64,000 bases of DNA from Bacteroidota bacterium (GTDB lineage: Bacteria > Bacteroidota > Ignavibacteria > Kapaibacteriales > Kapaibacteriaceae), in assembly GCA_018266735.1 (NCBI GenBank), contig JAFDZT010000002.1, positions 108,439-172,438 on the forward strand. Direction: 5' to 3'. Of this stretch, positions 18,005 to 27,478 are shown piece by piece. A program made the position numbers and the translations under genes. The notes below the pieces were generated by a model. It saw only the letters and a list, made by a program, of their open reading frames with translations, was not told the origin of the DNA and made no database searches. Within the stretch, counting starts at the first letter, position 1; each line of letters begins with the position of its first letter.

Positions 18005-19969
18005 ATGACGTCAAGATTGCGTTCACGTGTCTGGATCACCCTTGTGGTCGGCCTTTGTTGTGTTTCACTCCTTTCCACCGGCTGTAAACGGCGAGCACAA
18101 AACGCAAGCGCAAACTTGAACATCAAGAACACCTGGCACAAGATAGACACTCCGCCGGGAGCAGACCCCAGCGTTCCTGATACGCTTGGTGGAAACGGCT
18201 TCGAGAAAGTGGCAGAACAACTTGGATTTGTAACGTACACGCCAACGGAAGAGGACATCAAGCTCTTCACCGATCCGAATGCGAAGACCGGTGGACAGAT
18301 CACCTTCACAGAAACGGCATTCCCGGCAACGTTCCGTCCGGAAGGACAAGGTTCGTCGCTCGCTCAGATCTTCGATATCAAGGCCATGGTGTATGAGGCG
18401 CTTGTCAGCCAGCACCCCATCACCCTCGAAACAGCTCCATCCCTTGCATCACATTGGAAGATCAGTGCCGACAAGAAGACCTTCACATTCCGCATCGATC
18501 CGCGTGCTCGCTTCAGCGATGGTAGTCCGGTGGTCGCCGAAGATGTTGTGGCAACGTGGAAGCTCATGACGGACCCTTCACTCCTTGAACCTTCCGCTGC
18601 GCTTGTGTACGGAAAGTTCGAGCAACCGGTGGCAAAGTCGAAGTACATCGTTGAAGTGCAAGCCAAGACCGTGAACTTCCGCAATCTGCTGTACTTCGGT
18701 TCCTCGATGTTGATCTTCTCGTCGAAGGAGATCGGTAGCCTCACCGGAACGGAATTCCTGGAGAAGTTCAACACCAACATGCCGCTTGGAACGGGTGAGT
18801 ACATTGTCCTGCAATCAGACATCAAGTCCGGACAGTCCTACTCGCTCACACGTCGCGACGACTACTGGGCCAAGGACGAGATCCTGAACAAATCGAGCGG
18901 GAACTTCGACAAGATCAACTATGTGGTGGTCAAGGACAATCCGGAACTCGAGTACGAGAAGTTCAAGGCAGGGGAGACGGATGTCTTCCGCTTCACCATG
19001 TCGACAACAGAGAAGTGGGTCAACGACACGAAGTACGATGCCATCGCCAACGGTTATGTCCAACGTCGACGGATCTTCACCGACGGTCCGATGGGCACAC
19101 AGGGTATCACCTTCAACATGCGTAAGCCGCCGTTCGACGACATGCGCATTCGCAAGGCCCTCATGATGTGCTTCCCACGTCAACAACTGATCGAGAAGCT
19201 GCTCTACAACGAGTACGAATCCTACGACACCTACTATCCGAACTCGATCTTCGCCAATCCGACGAACCCGCCGATGAAGTACGATCCGGAAATGGCGCAG
19301 AAGCTTCTCGCCGAAGCGGGTTGGAAGACGCGTAATTCTGATGGTATCCTCACGAAGAACGGCAAGCCGTTCGTGATCGACCTTCCGATCCAGAAGCCAC
19401 TCGAGCGTTTCCTTACGCCATACCAGCAGGAACTCCGTAAGGTTGGTATCGACCTTCGCTTGAAGTTCATGGATTGGAATGCCATCATCAAGAACATCGA
19501 CGAACGGAACTTCAGTGTCTTCGCCTTTGGATATTCTGGCTTGGTGACACCGAATCCAGAGACGTCGCTGAAGAGCACGTTGGCCGATAAGAACGACAAC
19601 AACAACATCCAAGGCTTCAAGAACGCTCGCGTGGACGAGCTTCTCGATGCCTATGATTCTACGTTCTCGATCAACGGTCAGCGCGATATCGTTCGCGAGA
19701 TCGACGGTATTGCCTACAACACCTACATGTCCGGCTTCTGGTGGAATCCAAAGGGTATCCGCGTTGCCCACTGGAACAAGTTCGGCATGCCTGCCTACGG
19801 ATTGCCAAAGACCGGTCAGCTCTCCTACGTCTATCGCACCATCGCCGGCTCCTGGTGGTATGATGCCGACAAGGTGGCTGCTCTCGAAGAAGCACGTAAG
19901 AACAAGAAGCCTCTCGAGGGTCCAAAGGACGTGATCGAGATGAAGTTCTGGAAGGAATACAAGAAGTAA
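18005..19969 (+). CDS. peptide ABC transporter substrate-binding lipoprotein
   Basis: A 654-residue family 5 extracellular solute-binding protein. The signal peptide ends in a lipobox with Cys27 (LLSTGC), so it is a lipoprotein. Family landmarks: LASHWKISADKKTFTFRIDPRARFSDGSPVVAEDV (the SBP_bac_5 signature region) and MMCFPRQQLIEKLLYNEY. The start at 18005 follows CAGGAGC at 17995-18001; the frame upstream has no signal-like start. It is followed 3 bases later by the first permease gene. Length and permease types suggest a YejA-like protein for longer peptides, which is an inference. Confidence 0.92.
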   Translation: MTSRLRSRVWITLVVGLCCVSLLSTGCKRRAQNASANLNIKNTWHKIDTPPGADPSVPDTLGGNGFEKVAEQLGFVTYTPTEEDIKLFTDPNAKTGGQITFTETAFPATFRPEGQGSSLAQIFDIKAMVYEALVSQHPITLETAPSLASHWKISADKKTFTFRIDPRARFSDGSPVVAEDVVATWKLMTDPSLLEPSAALVYGKFEQPVAKSKYIVEVQAKTVNFRNLLYFGSSMLIFSSKEIGSLTGTEFLEKFNTNMPLGTGEYIVLQSDIKSGQSYSLTRRDDYWAKDEILNKSSGNFDKINYVVVKDNPELEYEKFKAGETDVFRFTMSTTEKWVNDTKYDAIANGYVQRRRIFTDGPMGTQGITFNMRKPPFDDMRIRKALMMCFPRQQLIEKLLYNEYESYDTYYPNSIFANPTNPPMKYDPEMAQKLLAEAGWKTRNSDGILTKNGKPFVIDLPIQKPLERFLTPYQQELRKVGIDLRLKFMDWNAIIKNIDERNFSVFAFGYSGLVTPNPETSLKSTLADKNDNNNIQGFKNARVDELLDAYDSTFSINGQRDIVREIDGIAYNTYMSGFWWNPKGIRVAHWNKFGMPAYGLPKTGQLSYVYRTIAGSWWYDADKVAALEEARKNKKPLEGPKDVIEMKFWKEYKK

Positions 19970-19972
19970 CCT

Positions 19973-21208
19973 ATGCTGCAGTACTTCATTCGACGACTCC
20001 TTCTTGCCATTCCAACGTTCTTCGGTTGTACCATCGTCGTGTTCTTCATTGTGCAATACGCACCGGGAGGAGCCTACGAGCAACAGATGAATGCCTTGAA
20101 GAAAGGCGGAGGGTCCGAGGGCGGCGGATCCGCGCTTGGAGCGGAAGGCATGACCATTCCGCCTAGTCAACTTGAAGCTCTCCAACGCTACCACCAGGTG
20201 AACGAGCCCGTGTGGAAGCGCTATATGATCTGGTTAGGATTGATCCCACGTCCGGTAGACGACTATCTCACCAAGATCGGCGAGCCACGCAACGTTGGTG
20301 CCGGCCTACGCGTGATCGCCAAACCGAATGCATCGGGTACGCTTACCGTGTATGATGCCGTCGACACTACGAAGGTGCTCTCCGAGTGGAGCGTCGATCC
20401 ATCGAAGACCGAGAACAGTGTGTGGGTGTATCGCAAGGAGCGATCCGGACTGTTCACGCTCGACTTCGGCAGATCGTTCCAGTATCGCAAACCTGTCACC
20501 GAATTGATCGCAGAGCGGATCCATATCTCGACGCAGTTCGGATTGATCGGCTTCGTGCTGAGCTATGTGGTGTGCTTCTACCTTGGTGTCCAAAAGGCAC
20601 TACGGCATGGAAGTATGTTCGATGCCGCATCGTCTAGTGCTGTGCTCATTGCGTATTCCATGCCGGGATGGGCGGTTGGTGCTGTGCTCTTGGTGTTGCT
20701 CGGTGGAGGAAGTTTCTTGCAGATCTTTCCGACCGGCGGTTTCCAGTCCAACGACTACGACACGTTGTCGCTCATCGAGAAGATCGGTGACCGCATGTGG
20801 TACTTCATCCTGCCGACCATTGCCTACACCATCGGTGGTTTCGCATCTCTGACGTTGTTGATGAAGAACTCCTTGCTTGATACGCTCGGACAGGACTACA
20901 TCCGTACGGCCTATGCAAAGGGTCTGCGTGAACAACGTGTTATCTGGATGCATGGCATGCGGAACTCCATCATTCCGCTCATGGCAACCATCGGTGGAGT
21001 GATCTCTATCTTCCTCGCCAGCAACTATCTGATCGAAGTGGCCTTCAACATCGAAGGGATCGGCAAACTGTCGTTCGATGCCATCGTGTATCGAGATTCG
21101 AACGTCTTCTTTGCCTTTACGGTGATCAACGTGATCATCACACTGATCGGCTCCATCATTTCTGACTTCATGCTCGCGCTGGTCGACCCGCGCATTCGCT
21201 TCCGCTAA
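19973..21208 (+). CDS. peptide ABC transporter permease, YejB/DppB type
   Basis: A 411-residue inner-membrane permease with MLQYFIRRLLLAIPTFFGCTIVVFFIVQYAPGG at the N-terminus, typical of DppB/OppB. The EAA loop reads DTLGQDYIRTAYAKGLREQRVIWMHGMRNSIIPL. A large extracytoplasmic insert of about 130 residues between helix 1 and helix 2 makes it longer than DppB (~340), as in YejB-like permeases. Starts 3 bases after the binding-protein stop. Confidence 0.92.
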   Translation: MLQYFIRRLLLAIPTFFGCTIVVFFIVQYAPGGAYEQQMNALKKGGGSEGGGSALGAEGMTIPPSQLEALQRYHQVNEPVWKRYMIWLGLIPRPVDDYLTKIGEPRNVGAGLRVIAKPNASGTLTVYDAVDTTKVLSEWSVDPSKTENSVWVYRKERSGLFTLDFGRSFQYRKPVTELIAERIHISTQFGLIGFVLSYVVCFYLGVQKALRHGSMFDAASSSAVLIAYSMPGWAVGAVLLVLLGGGSFLQIFPTGGFQSNDYDTLSLIEKIGDRMWYFILPTIAYTIGGFASLTLLMKNSLLDTLGQDYIRTAYAKGLREQRVIWMHGMRNSIIPLMATIGGVISIFLASNYLIEVAFNIEGIGKLSFDAIVYRDSNVFFAFTVINVIITLIGSIISDFMLALVDPRIRFR

Positions 21209-21214
21209 CGCAAC

Positions 21215-22330
21215 ATGAGTACACCAACAACATCGCAGACGTTGTTTCAACGACGTTGGAAGAAGTTCAAAACACTTCGACGCGGATACTATTCGCTGGT
21301 CATCCTCCTTTCCGCCTTTGCCATCTCTTTCCTTCTTCCGTTGCTGATCAACGGCAAGGCCATTGTGGTCCATTACAACGGCAACACGTACTTCCCGGCC
21401 GTTCGCGATTGGGTCGCATCGTTGATACCGGTGGATGCATGGGCCCCATCGACCTACCATGCCGGCAAGGAGTTCGGTCTGGTCGGTGAAGAAGGGGATT
21501 GCGATTACCGAAAACTGGATGCGTTCTACGAACAGCAGAATGGCGACAATTGGGTCTTGATGCCCATCTATCCGTTCGGTCCGAACGAAGACATCACACT
21601 TGCCGGCAATGAGAAGTTCATTGAGCCATTTGGCGCTGATGGGAATGGCTATCTGCGTCCATTCGGAACAGACGATCGCGGTCGCGACGTGCTATCGCGC
21701 ATGGCCTATGGCTTCAAAGTATCGCTCTCCTTTGCATTGCTCGTAGCGCTGCTCGAATATCTGTTGGGTATTCCGATCGGTGCCATCATGGGCTTCTTTG
21801 GCGGATGGATTGACGTCTTGATCCAACGCTTCATGGAGATCTGGGGATCGCTACCGTTCCTCTTCCTGATCATCATCGTCGTGAGCATGATCGAGCCGAG
21901 CTTCATGTTGCTCGTGACGATGCTCACCATCTTCGCATGGCTCAGCATTGCCACGCAAATGCGTGCGCAGTTCTATCGTGAGAAGTCCAAGGACTATGTG
22001 GCTGCAGCCGTGAGCATCGGCGTACCAACATGGAAGATCATCCTCAAGCACATCTTCCCGAACACGCTCGTGCCGGTGATCACCTTCTTCCCATTCGCCC
22101 TTGTTGCGTCGATCTCGGCGCTTGTGTCGTTGGACTTCCTGGGCTTCGGACTCGCACCGCCCACACCGTCGTGGGGACAGATGATCGGCGTTGGTCTTGC
22201 CAACCTCACGAAGTATTGGCTCGTCGTCGTACCGATGGGTGCGATGTTCGTTACGCTCACGCTCGTTGTCTTCATTGGTGAAGGCGTGCGTGAGGCATTC
22301 GATCCGAAAGTATTCTCCCGACTGCGCTAA
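21215..22330 (+). CDS. peptide ABC transporter permease, YejE/DppC type
   Basis: A 371-residue partner permease. It has the diagnostic FGTDDRGRDVLSRMAYGFKVSLSFALLVAL after an extracytoplasmic insert at ~50-150, and the EAA loop REKSKDYVAAAVSIGVPTWKIILKHIFPNTL. The basic N-terminus (RRWKKFKTLRRGYYSLVILL) leads into helix 1. The stop overlaps the next ATG by one base (TAATG). Confidence 0.92.
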   Translation: MSTPTTSQTLFQRRWKKFKTLRRGYYSLVILLSAFAISFLLPLLINGKAIVVHYNGNTYFPAVRDWVASLIPVDAWAPSTYHAGKEFGLVGEEGDCDYRKLDAFYEQQNGDNWVLMPIYPFGPNEDITLAGNEKFIEPFGADGNGYLRPFGTDDRGRDVLSRMAYGFKVSLSFALLVALLEYLLGIPIGAIMGFFGGWIDVLIQRFMEIWGSLPFLFLIIIVVSMIEPSFMLLVTMLTIFAWLSIATQMRAQFYREKSKDYVAAAVSIGVPTWKIILKHIFPNTLVPVITFFPFALVASISALVSLDFLGFGLAPPTPSWGQMIGVGLANLTKYWLVVVPMGAMFVTLTLVVFIGEGVREAFDPKVFSRLR

Positions 22331-23331
22331 TGACCAACGAACCACTCCTGCAAGTCAACGACCTCAAGACGTACTTCAACATCGAAGGAACGTGGGCCAA
22401 GGCCGTCGATGGTGTGACCTTCACCATTTACAAGGGCGAGGTCCTTGGCATCGTTGGCGAATCCGGCTCCGGAAAATCCGTCACGGCACTCTCACTCATG
22501 AAGCTCATTCCCGATCCACCGGGTCGGATCATGGGTGGCGAGATCCTCTTCAAGGGAACGGACATCGTAAAGTTGTCCTACGAAGAGATGTATCGCATTC
22601 GTGGCAAAGAGATCGCCATGATCTTCCAAGAGCCCATGACGTCGCTCAATCCTGTCTTCCGTGTGGGCATGCAGATCGCAGAGGTGATCCAGACACACGA
22701 CAAGATCTCGGCCAAGGAGGCAAGGGTGCGTGCGATCGACATGCTTCGTGCCGTTGGTATTCCCGATCCCGAAAAGCGTATCGACGATTATCCGCACCAG
22801 TTCTCCGGTGGGATGCGCCAGCGCGTGATGATCGCCATTGCCTTGGCATGTAATCCATCGCTGCTCATCGCCGACGAGCCGACAACGGCACTTGATGTGA
22901 CGATCCAGGCACAGATCATCGATTTGATGCTGGAACTCAAGACCAAGCGCGAAGAAGCTGCCATTGTGCTCATCACGCACGACCTTGCCGTTGTTGCCGA
23001 AACATGCAACCGCGTGATCGTGATGTATGGTGGCAAGATCCAGGAAGTGGCCTCGGTCACCGACCTCTTCGAAACACCGTTGCATCCGTACACGAAGGGA
23101 CTGTTGGCCTCCATCCCACGTCCGCTCAAAGACAAGTCCAAACACGAGCGCCTTGCCGCCATTCCCGGCAACGTGCCCAGCATCATGAACCTGCCGATCG
23201 GATGCAAGTTCTGCACGCGCTGTGCGAGTAAGCAGGATGTGTGTGAAACAACGGAGCCACCATTGATCGAGATCACAGCGAATCACTTTGTTCGATGCCA
23301 CTTCGTTCAGCCGCAAGGAGCAACGTCATGA
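22330..23331 (+). CDS. peptide ABC transporter ATP-binding protein, DppD type
   Basis: A 333-residue ATPase: Walker A GESGSGKS at 43-50, Q-loop [15 protein letters not shown], signature SGGMRQRV and Walker [15 protein letters not shown]. The oligopeptide-transporter C-terminal region ([34 protein letters not shown]) is present, with cysteines as in DppD/OppD that bind a 4Fe-4S cluster in some members. Its stop overlaps the second ATPase start (ATGA). Confidence 0.94.
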   Translation: MTNEPLLQVNDLKTYFNIEGTWAKAVDGVTFTIYKGEVLGIVGESGSGKSVTALSLMKLIPDPPGRIMGGEILFKGTDIVKLSYEEMYRIRGKEIAMIFQEPMTSLNPVFRVGMQIAEVIQTHDKISAKEARVRAIDMLRAVGIPDPEKRIDDYPHQFSGGMRQRVMIAIALACNPSLLIADEPTTALDVTIQAQIIDLMLELKTKREEAAIVLITHDLAVVAETCNRVIVMYGGKIQEVASVTDLFETPLHPYTKGLLASIPRPLKDKSKHERLAAIPGNVPSIMNLPIGCKFCTRCASKQDVCETTEPPLIEITANHFVRCHFVQPQGATS

Positions 23332-24338
23332 GCGGGAAGCCCTTGCTGGAGATCAAAGATCTGAAGGTACACTTCCCGGTCTACGGTGGTGTGTTCCAAC
23401 GTCGGGTGAACGATGTGAAAGCGGTGGATGGCGTCTCGTTCACGATCCATCGTGGAGAGACCCTCGGATTGGTGGGCGAGTCGGGTTGCGGCAAGACAAC
23501 GGTCGGCCGTGCCATTGTGAATGTTCTTCGTCACGTGTCGCCGGATGTGACCCTAGAAGGCGAGATCAATTACTTCGACGACAAGGGGACGAAGACGAAT
23601 CTGCTGTCATTGGGTCGCGGACAGATGAAGCCGTTTCGCGAGAAGATCCAGATGATCTTCCAAGACCCGTATTCATCGTTGAATCAGCGCATGTCGGTGA
23701 AGCAGATCATCGCCGAGCCTCTTGAGATCCATAAGCCCACGATGTCGAAGAAGGAAGTGGACGACAAAGTGTTGTGGCTCCTCGAGAAGGTCGGCCTTCA
23801 ACCCGAGTATGCACTTCGATTCCCGCATGAGTTCTCAGGCGGCCAGCGTCAGCGCATTGGTATCGCACGCGCCCTTGCCACCAATCCTGAACTCATCGTG
23901 TGCGACGAGCCCGTGTCGGCGCTCGACGTGTCGGTCCAAGCGCAGGTGATCAACCTCATGGACGATCTGCAAAAGGAGTTCGGTCTGTCCTACCTCTTCA
24001 TCGCCCACGATCTCTCTGTTGTCTACCATATCTGCAAGCGCATCGCTGTGATGTACTTGGGCAACATGGTGGAGATCGGATCGGCCGACGATGTCTACTT
24101 CACACCAACGCATCCCTACTCGAAGGCCTTGATCTCGGCCGTTCCTGAGCCAGACCCAACGTCGAAGAACAAGGGGCGGATCGTTCTCGAGGGCGACATT
24201 CCAACACCATTGAACAAGCCCAGTGGCTGCGGCTTCCGCACACGCTGCCCCATGGCTCGCGCCGAGTGCGCACAGTTGGTCCCGCAGATGACCACGAAAC
24301 GATCAGGAGCAACCGTCGCATGTCCGTACGTGGATTGA
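23328..24338 (+). CDS. peptide ABC transporter ATP-binding protein, DppF type
   Basis: A 336-residue ATPase that pairs with the preceding one. Walker [11 protein letters not shown]-loop [14 protein letters not shown], signature SGGQRQRIG, Walker [15 protein letters not shown], and the Cys-containing C-terminal [15 protein letters not shown]. The ATG at 23328, within the previous stop, is chosen over an in-frame start at 23295 because GCAAGGAG at 23313-23320 precedes it. It closes the SBP-permease-permease-ATPase-ATPase operon. Confidence 0.94.
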   Translation: MSGKPLLEIKDLKVHFPVYGGVFQRRVNDVKAVDGVSFTIHRGETLGLVGESGCGKTTVGRAIVNVLRHVSPDVTLEGEINYFDDKGTKTNLLSLGRGQMKPFREKIQMIFQDPYSSLNQRMSVKQIIAEPLEIHKPTMSKKEVDDKVLWLLEKVGLQPEYALRFPHEFSGGQRQRIGIARALATNPELIVCDEPVSALDVSVQAQVINLMDDLQKEFGLSYLFIAHDLSVVYHICKRIAVMYLGNMVEIGSADDVYFTPTHPYSKALISAVPEPDPTSKNKGRIVLEGDIPTPLNKPSGCGFRTRCPMARAECAQLVPQMTTKRSGATVACPYVD

Positions 24339-25033
24339 TCACTGGGTGCATCGTATCACTATGTGCCATTCAAATGTCGGCCCAACAGTGGTGTGTGAGC
24401 GTCACCTCATCGTCTACGTCCGCAGAGGTAGGATTTCCGAGTTACTTCGCGGATCCACCGGTGCAACCCGCTATTGCCACGACGTACCACGTACGATTCT
24501 TTAAGAAGCCGGGAGCCTTTGGGTGGTCTCGTGATGTGCTTCCGAAGAACTCTTTCGAAGAGTGGCTTGCCAATAACACGATCTTCAATAGACCCCCTTT
24601 GAGTGATTCAACGATAGTTGTCTGTGACTACCACATTTCGGAACCAACTCGGTCACCGACATTTGATGAACCGCGGTCTCGATCTTGTTATGATTCCCTG
24701 ATTCCAGAATCGTCCGTCGAACCCGAAACGAAGGATGATCCTGCATGGGTGCCAGTGGAACAACAACCATCATTCGACTTCAACGAACTACAACGAGCTG
24801 TTACGTACCCTGAAGCTGCTCGACGAAATGCCATCGAGGGAAGGGTGTTCGTTTCTCTCCTGTTGAGCAAAACGGGAAGTGTGCTAAAGGTTAAGATCGT
24901 GGAATCAGCTTCTCCGCATCTGAACGACGCAGCAGTTCAGGCAGTGATGAAAACAAGGTTCACACCAGCATATGTGAATTCGAAACCCTCATTGTGTTGG
25001 GTCCGGATCCCGATCCTCTTCCAATTGAGATAA
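24320..25033 (+). CDS. TonB C-terminal domain protein
   Basis: A 237-residue exported protein. It has a signal peptide ([18 protein letters not shown]), a poorly conserved middle of ~120 residues, and a TonB C-terminal domain at ~155-237 (AVTYPEAARRNAIEGRVFVSLLLSKTGSVLKVKIV..FTPAYVNSKP). It lacks the N-terminal transmembrane anchor and Pro-rich linker of true TonB, so it is a periplasmic TonB-box-binding-like protein rather than an energy transducer. The start overlaps the ATPase gene by 19 bases. The bases around it are a little more AT-rich than its neighbours. Confidence 0.75.
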   Translation: MSVRGLITGCIVSLCAIQMSAQQWCVSVTSSSTSAEVGFPSYFADPPVQPAIATTYHVRFFKKPGAFGWSRDVLPKNSFEEWLANNTIFNRPPLSDSTIVVCDYHISEPTRSPTFDEPRSRSCYDSLIPESSVEPETKDDPAWVPVEQQPSFDFNELQRAVTYPEAARRNAIEGRVFVSLLLSKTGSVLKVKIVESASPHLNDAAVQAVMKTRFTPAYVNSKPSLCWVRIPILFQLR

Positions 25034-25039
25034 CATTGA

Positions 25040-25933
25040 TCATTGCCAGGTAAGCAAGTTCAGGCGCTTGCCTCCCAACACGGGCGTTACTCGATAGCCG
25101 GCGCGTTCAAGTCGACTCAGCACTCCATTCGGTCCTGGCAGGTGCAAGGCACCCACTGCCAGCATGATGCCACCCCTGGCGAACTCCTGACGGAGTCGTT
25201 CCACCATGCGCTCATTCCTGTTGTCGTTGATCGTCATGCCGAACGTCCCCCAATCATCCATCTCCTTCATGAGCATGCCCACGGCTGCAAGGTCTTCGGT
25301 GGCATAGAGCGTGATGAGTTGCTGGAACATCGAATCTTGCTCATGGTCATTCTTGAGGAAGTCGAGAAGGACGGAAGGAGGCATGGAATCCAGGATCGTC
25401 AATTGTTCTCGTGCCGATTCCACGCCGCGACGTTCAACACCGACCCGCGTTGCGGTCTGCCACAGGAATTGGTCCATGCCGATCATGCCGGGCTCATTGC
25501 CCAGTTCTTCTTGTGCAAGCAACGCAACGATCATGGATGGTTTCATCCGATCGGCGGCAGCGGCCATGGGTCCCAGCTTCTTGCGAAGCGCCGTCATGAT
25601 CATATCGTACTCTGCCGGCTTATAGAGGTCGCGCAGCGTCTTCCCACCTCCGAGCATCATGATCGTTGGATCGGCAAGGAGCTGACCTGCAGCCGAGTCG
25701 AGATCGATCTCGGCATACATCCGTCGCGAGGCCTTCAGGGCGAGCAATACGGAATCGCGCTGACGGAAGACGGCCGAGTCGCCCACGTGGATCGTTCCCA
25801 TCACATACGATGTGGCACCATTTGCCGCGGTGATGCGCCACAATAACGACTTGGCCGTCGTGTCATAGGCCAACGTCGTGGTTGCATCGATCAGTCCGAC
25901 CACACATAGGAAGATCATCAAGCAGTGCTTCAT
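25040..25933 (-). CDS. TraB/GumN family protein
   Basis: A 297-residue exported protein. The ATG at 25933 starts a signal peptide (MKHCLMIFLCVVGLIDATTTLAYD); the frame upstream has no signal-like start. The family motifs are GTIHVGD at 46-52 and, near the C-terminus, MLAVGALHLPGPNGVLSRLERAGY: the two GxxH motifs that define TraB/GumN/Tiki-like predicted metalloproteases. Function in bacteria is not established. Divergent from the TPR gene with only 25 bases between starts. Confidence 0.85.
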   Translation of the reverse strand: MKHCLMIFLCVVGLIDATTTLAYDTTAKSLLWRITAANGATSYVMGTIHVGDSAVFRQRDSVLLALKASRRMYAEIDLDSAAGQLLADPTIMMLGGGKTLRDLYKPAEYDMIMTALRKKLGPMAAAADRMKPSMIVALLAQEELGNEPGMIGMDQFLWQTATRVGVERRGVESAREQLTILDSMPPSVLLDFLKNDHEQDSMFQQLITLYATEDLAAVGMLMKEMDDWGTFGMTINDNRNERMVERLRQEFARGGIMLAVGALHLPGPNGVLSRLERAGYRVTPVLGGKRLNLLTWQ

Positions 25934-25938
25934 CGCGT

Positions 25939-25946
25939 TATCTTTG
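25939..25946 (+). promoter_or_regulatory. -7 element of the TPR protein gene
   Basis: TATCTTTG, an exact TAnnTTTG match, 12 nt before the ATG at 25959, inside the 25-bp gap between divergent starts. A possible element for the opposite gene is TATTTTTC on the minus strand at 25978-25971 (one mismatch). Confidence 0.55.
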
Positions 25947-25958
25947 TTGGTTGCATTC

Positions 25959-27059
25959 ATGCAGAGTTCAGAAAAATACGTGAAGTTCTTCATCCTCATC
26001 CTTGCCGCCTTGCTTTCCCTCGCCTCTGCGGTGGCACAGCCAGCGACCACGCCATTGCAAGTGGCCGTGCAGAGTGCCATTGCCAACATGGACCTCGACC
26101 GACCCGATCAGGCGCTCGAGAACTGGAACACGGCCATTGAACTCGACCCATCGAAGGTCGAATACAAGTACGAGCGCATCATCTGCTACGTGATGAAAAA
26201 GGACTATGCGAAGGCGCTCGAACAGCTCACTCCCATCTACAAGGACACGGCCCTGTTCGACCGCGGCTATCAGCTCATGGGCAACATTCACGACCTGTTA
26301 GGTGACTCCTCCGTGTCGATGCGTTATTACACGGAAGGTCTTGCGGCCTATCCCAGATCCGGTCGGCTCCATTACGAAATGGGCGCCGCGGCACTCATTG
26401 AACGTCGCATGGACGATGCCATTGCATGGTGGGTGAAGGGCACGAAGGCGGAACCGCGCTTTCCGACGAACTACTATTGGATCGCCAAGGTGAATGCCGA
26501 CACGAAGAACAAGATCTGGACGCTCATCTATGGCGAGGCATTCATGAACCTCGAGCGTGGCTCGAAGCGCACGAAGGAGATCAGCAAGATGATCTTCGAG
26601 ACATGGAATGCGGGACTGGCCTTCGGCGATACGGTGGATCCCATCAATCTCGCATCCGATGCCCTGCTCGAAGCGCCGGGTCCGGCCGGCCCCACGTCGA
26701 TGTCGTTCCCCATGGCCTTCGAATACATGACGGCCGTGACCGGACAGTATCTGATCCCGAAAGAGGGGACATTGAAGCGTCTCACCATGGCCCAGCTTGT
26801 GGAACTGCAAGAGAAGGTCACCCAGGCCTGGGTGGCCAAGGGGTATGACACGTTGTATCCGAACGATATCCTTACCTGGCACAAGACCCTTGCTACAAGC
26901 GGTTATCTGCGGGAGTACTTGTACTGGGTGATCAGTTTTGGCGATTATCGGGAAATGAATGCCTGGTTCCGCGTCAACGAAAAGAAGTACGACCTCTTCC
27001 TGCACTGGTTCGATACGAATTCGCTTCCCCGCGACCGAGCATGGCGCCTGGGTCTGTAA
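25959..27059 (+). CDS. secreted tetratricopeptide-repeat protein
   Basis: A 366-residue protein with signal peptide (FFILILAALLSLASAVAQ; start chosen for this reason, the upstream frame runs into the divergent gene). Residues ~35-170 contain three to four TPR units (MDLDRPDQALENWNTAIELDPS, MKKDYAKALEQLTPIYKD, LGDSSVSMRYYTEGLAAYPRS). The C-terminal half is a non-repeat region rich in Trp and Tyr that I do not recognise. It is likely a periplasmic scaffold. The call as TPR protein is firm; the role is unknown. Confidence 0.78.
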   Translation: MQSSEKYVKFFILILAALLSLASAVAQPATTPLQVAVQSAIANMDLDRPDQALENWNTAIELDPSKVEYKYERIICYVMKKDYAKALEQLTPIYKDTALFDRGYQLMGNIHDLLGDSSVSMRYYTEGLAAYPRSGRLHYEMGAAALIERRMDDAIAWWVKGTKAEPRFPTNYYWIAKVNADTKNKIWTLIYGEAFMNLERGSKRTKEISKMIFETWNAGLAFGDTVDPINLASDALLEAPGPAGPTSMSFPMAFEYMTAVTGQYLIPKEGTLKRLTMAQLVELQEKVTQAWVAKGYDTLYPNDILTWHKTLATSGYLREYLYWVISFGDYREMNAWFRVNEKKYDLFLHWFDTNSLPRDRAWRLGL

Positions 27060-27127
27060 GTGTTTGGCGACGTGACCACTCTTCCGTATTTTCGAGGCTT
27101 GCAGAATCCATTGAAGGCCCTTCGACC

Positions 27128-27478
27128 ATGCTCATCATTTTGACTCTTTTGACGGTATTCGCTGCCGTACTGTTGATCCTTGCCGTCCTCATTCAGCCTG
27201 GAAAGGCCGACATGGTGTCCGGTATGGGTGGGTTCGGTGGACAGATGACCAACCTGCTTGGTGTGCGTAACTCGCGCAACATCCTGCAGAGCATCACCAT
27301 GGGACTTGCCATCTTCGTGGCGCTGATGGCCATTGCCATCAACAAGTTCTTCTTGGAGGCAGAGATCGTGACGAAGGCGCCATCCACGGTTGGTGCAGAG
27401 ATCCCGACGAACACTGCCGCTCCAGTGCAAGCACCACAGCCAACGACGCAACAGCCGCCAGCACAACAACAGAAGTAA
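27128..27478 (+). CDS. secG: preprotein translocase subunit SecG
   Basis: A small 116-residue inner-membrane component of SecYEG. Two hydrophobic helices (MLIILTLLTVFAAVLLILAVLIQPGK and ITMGLAIFVALMAIAINKFF) flank the conserved cytosolic GMGGFGGQMTNLLGVR loop. The C-terminal tail is Pro/Gln-rich. The ATG at 27128 is the start that gives the correct N-terminal helix. Its stop overlaps the next ATG (TAATG). A one-mismatch -7 element, TATTTTCG, lies at 27087-27094. Confidence 0.92.
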   Translation: MLIILTLLTVFAAVLLILAVLIQPGKADMVSGMGGFGGQMTNLLGVRNSRNILQSITMGLAIFVALMAIAINKFFLEAEIVTKAPSTVGAEIPTNTAAPVQAPQPTTQQPPAQQQK

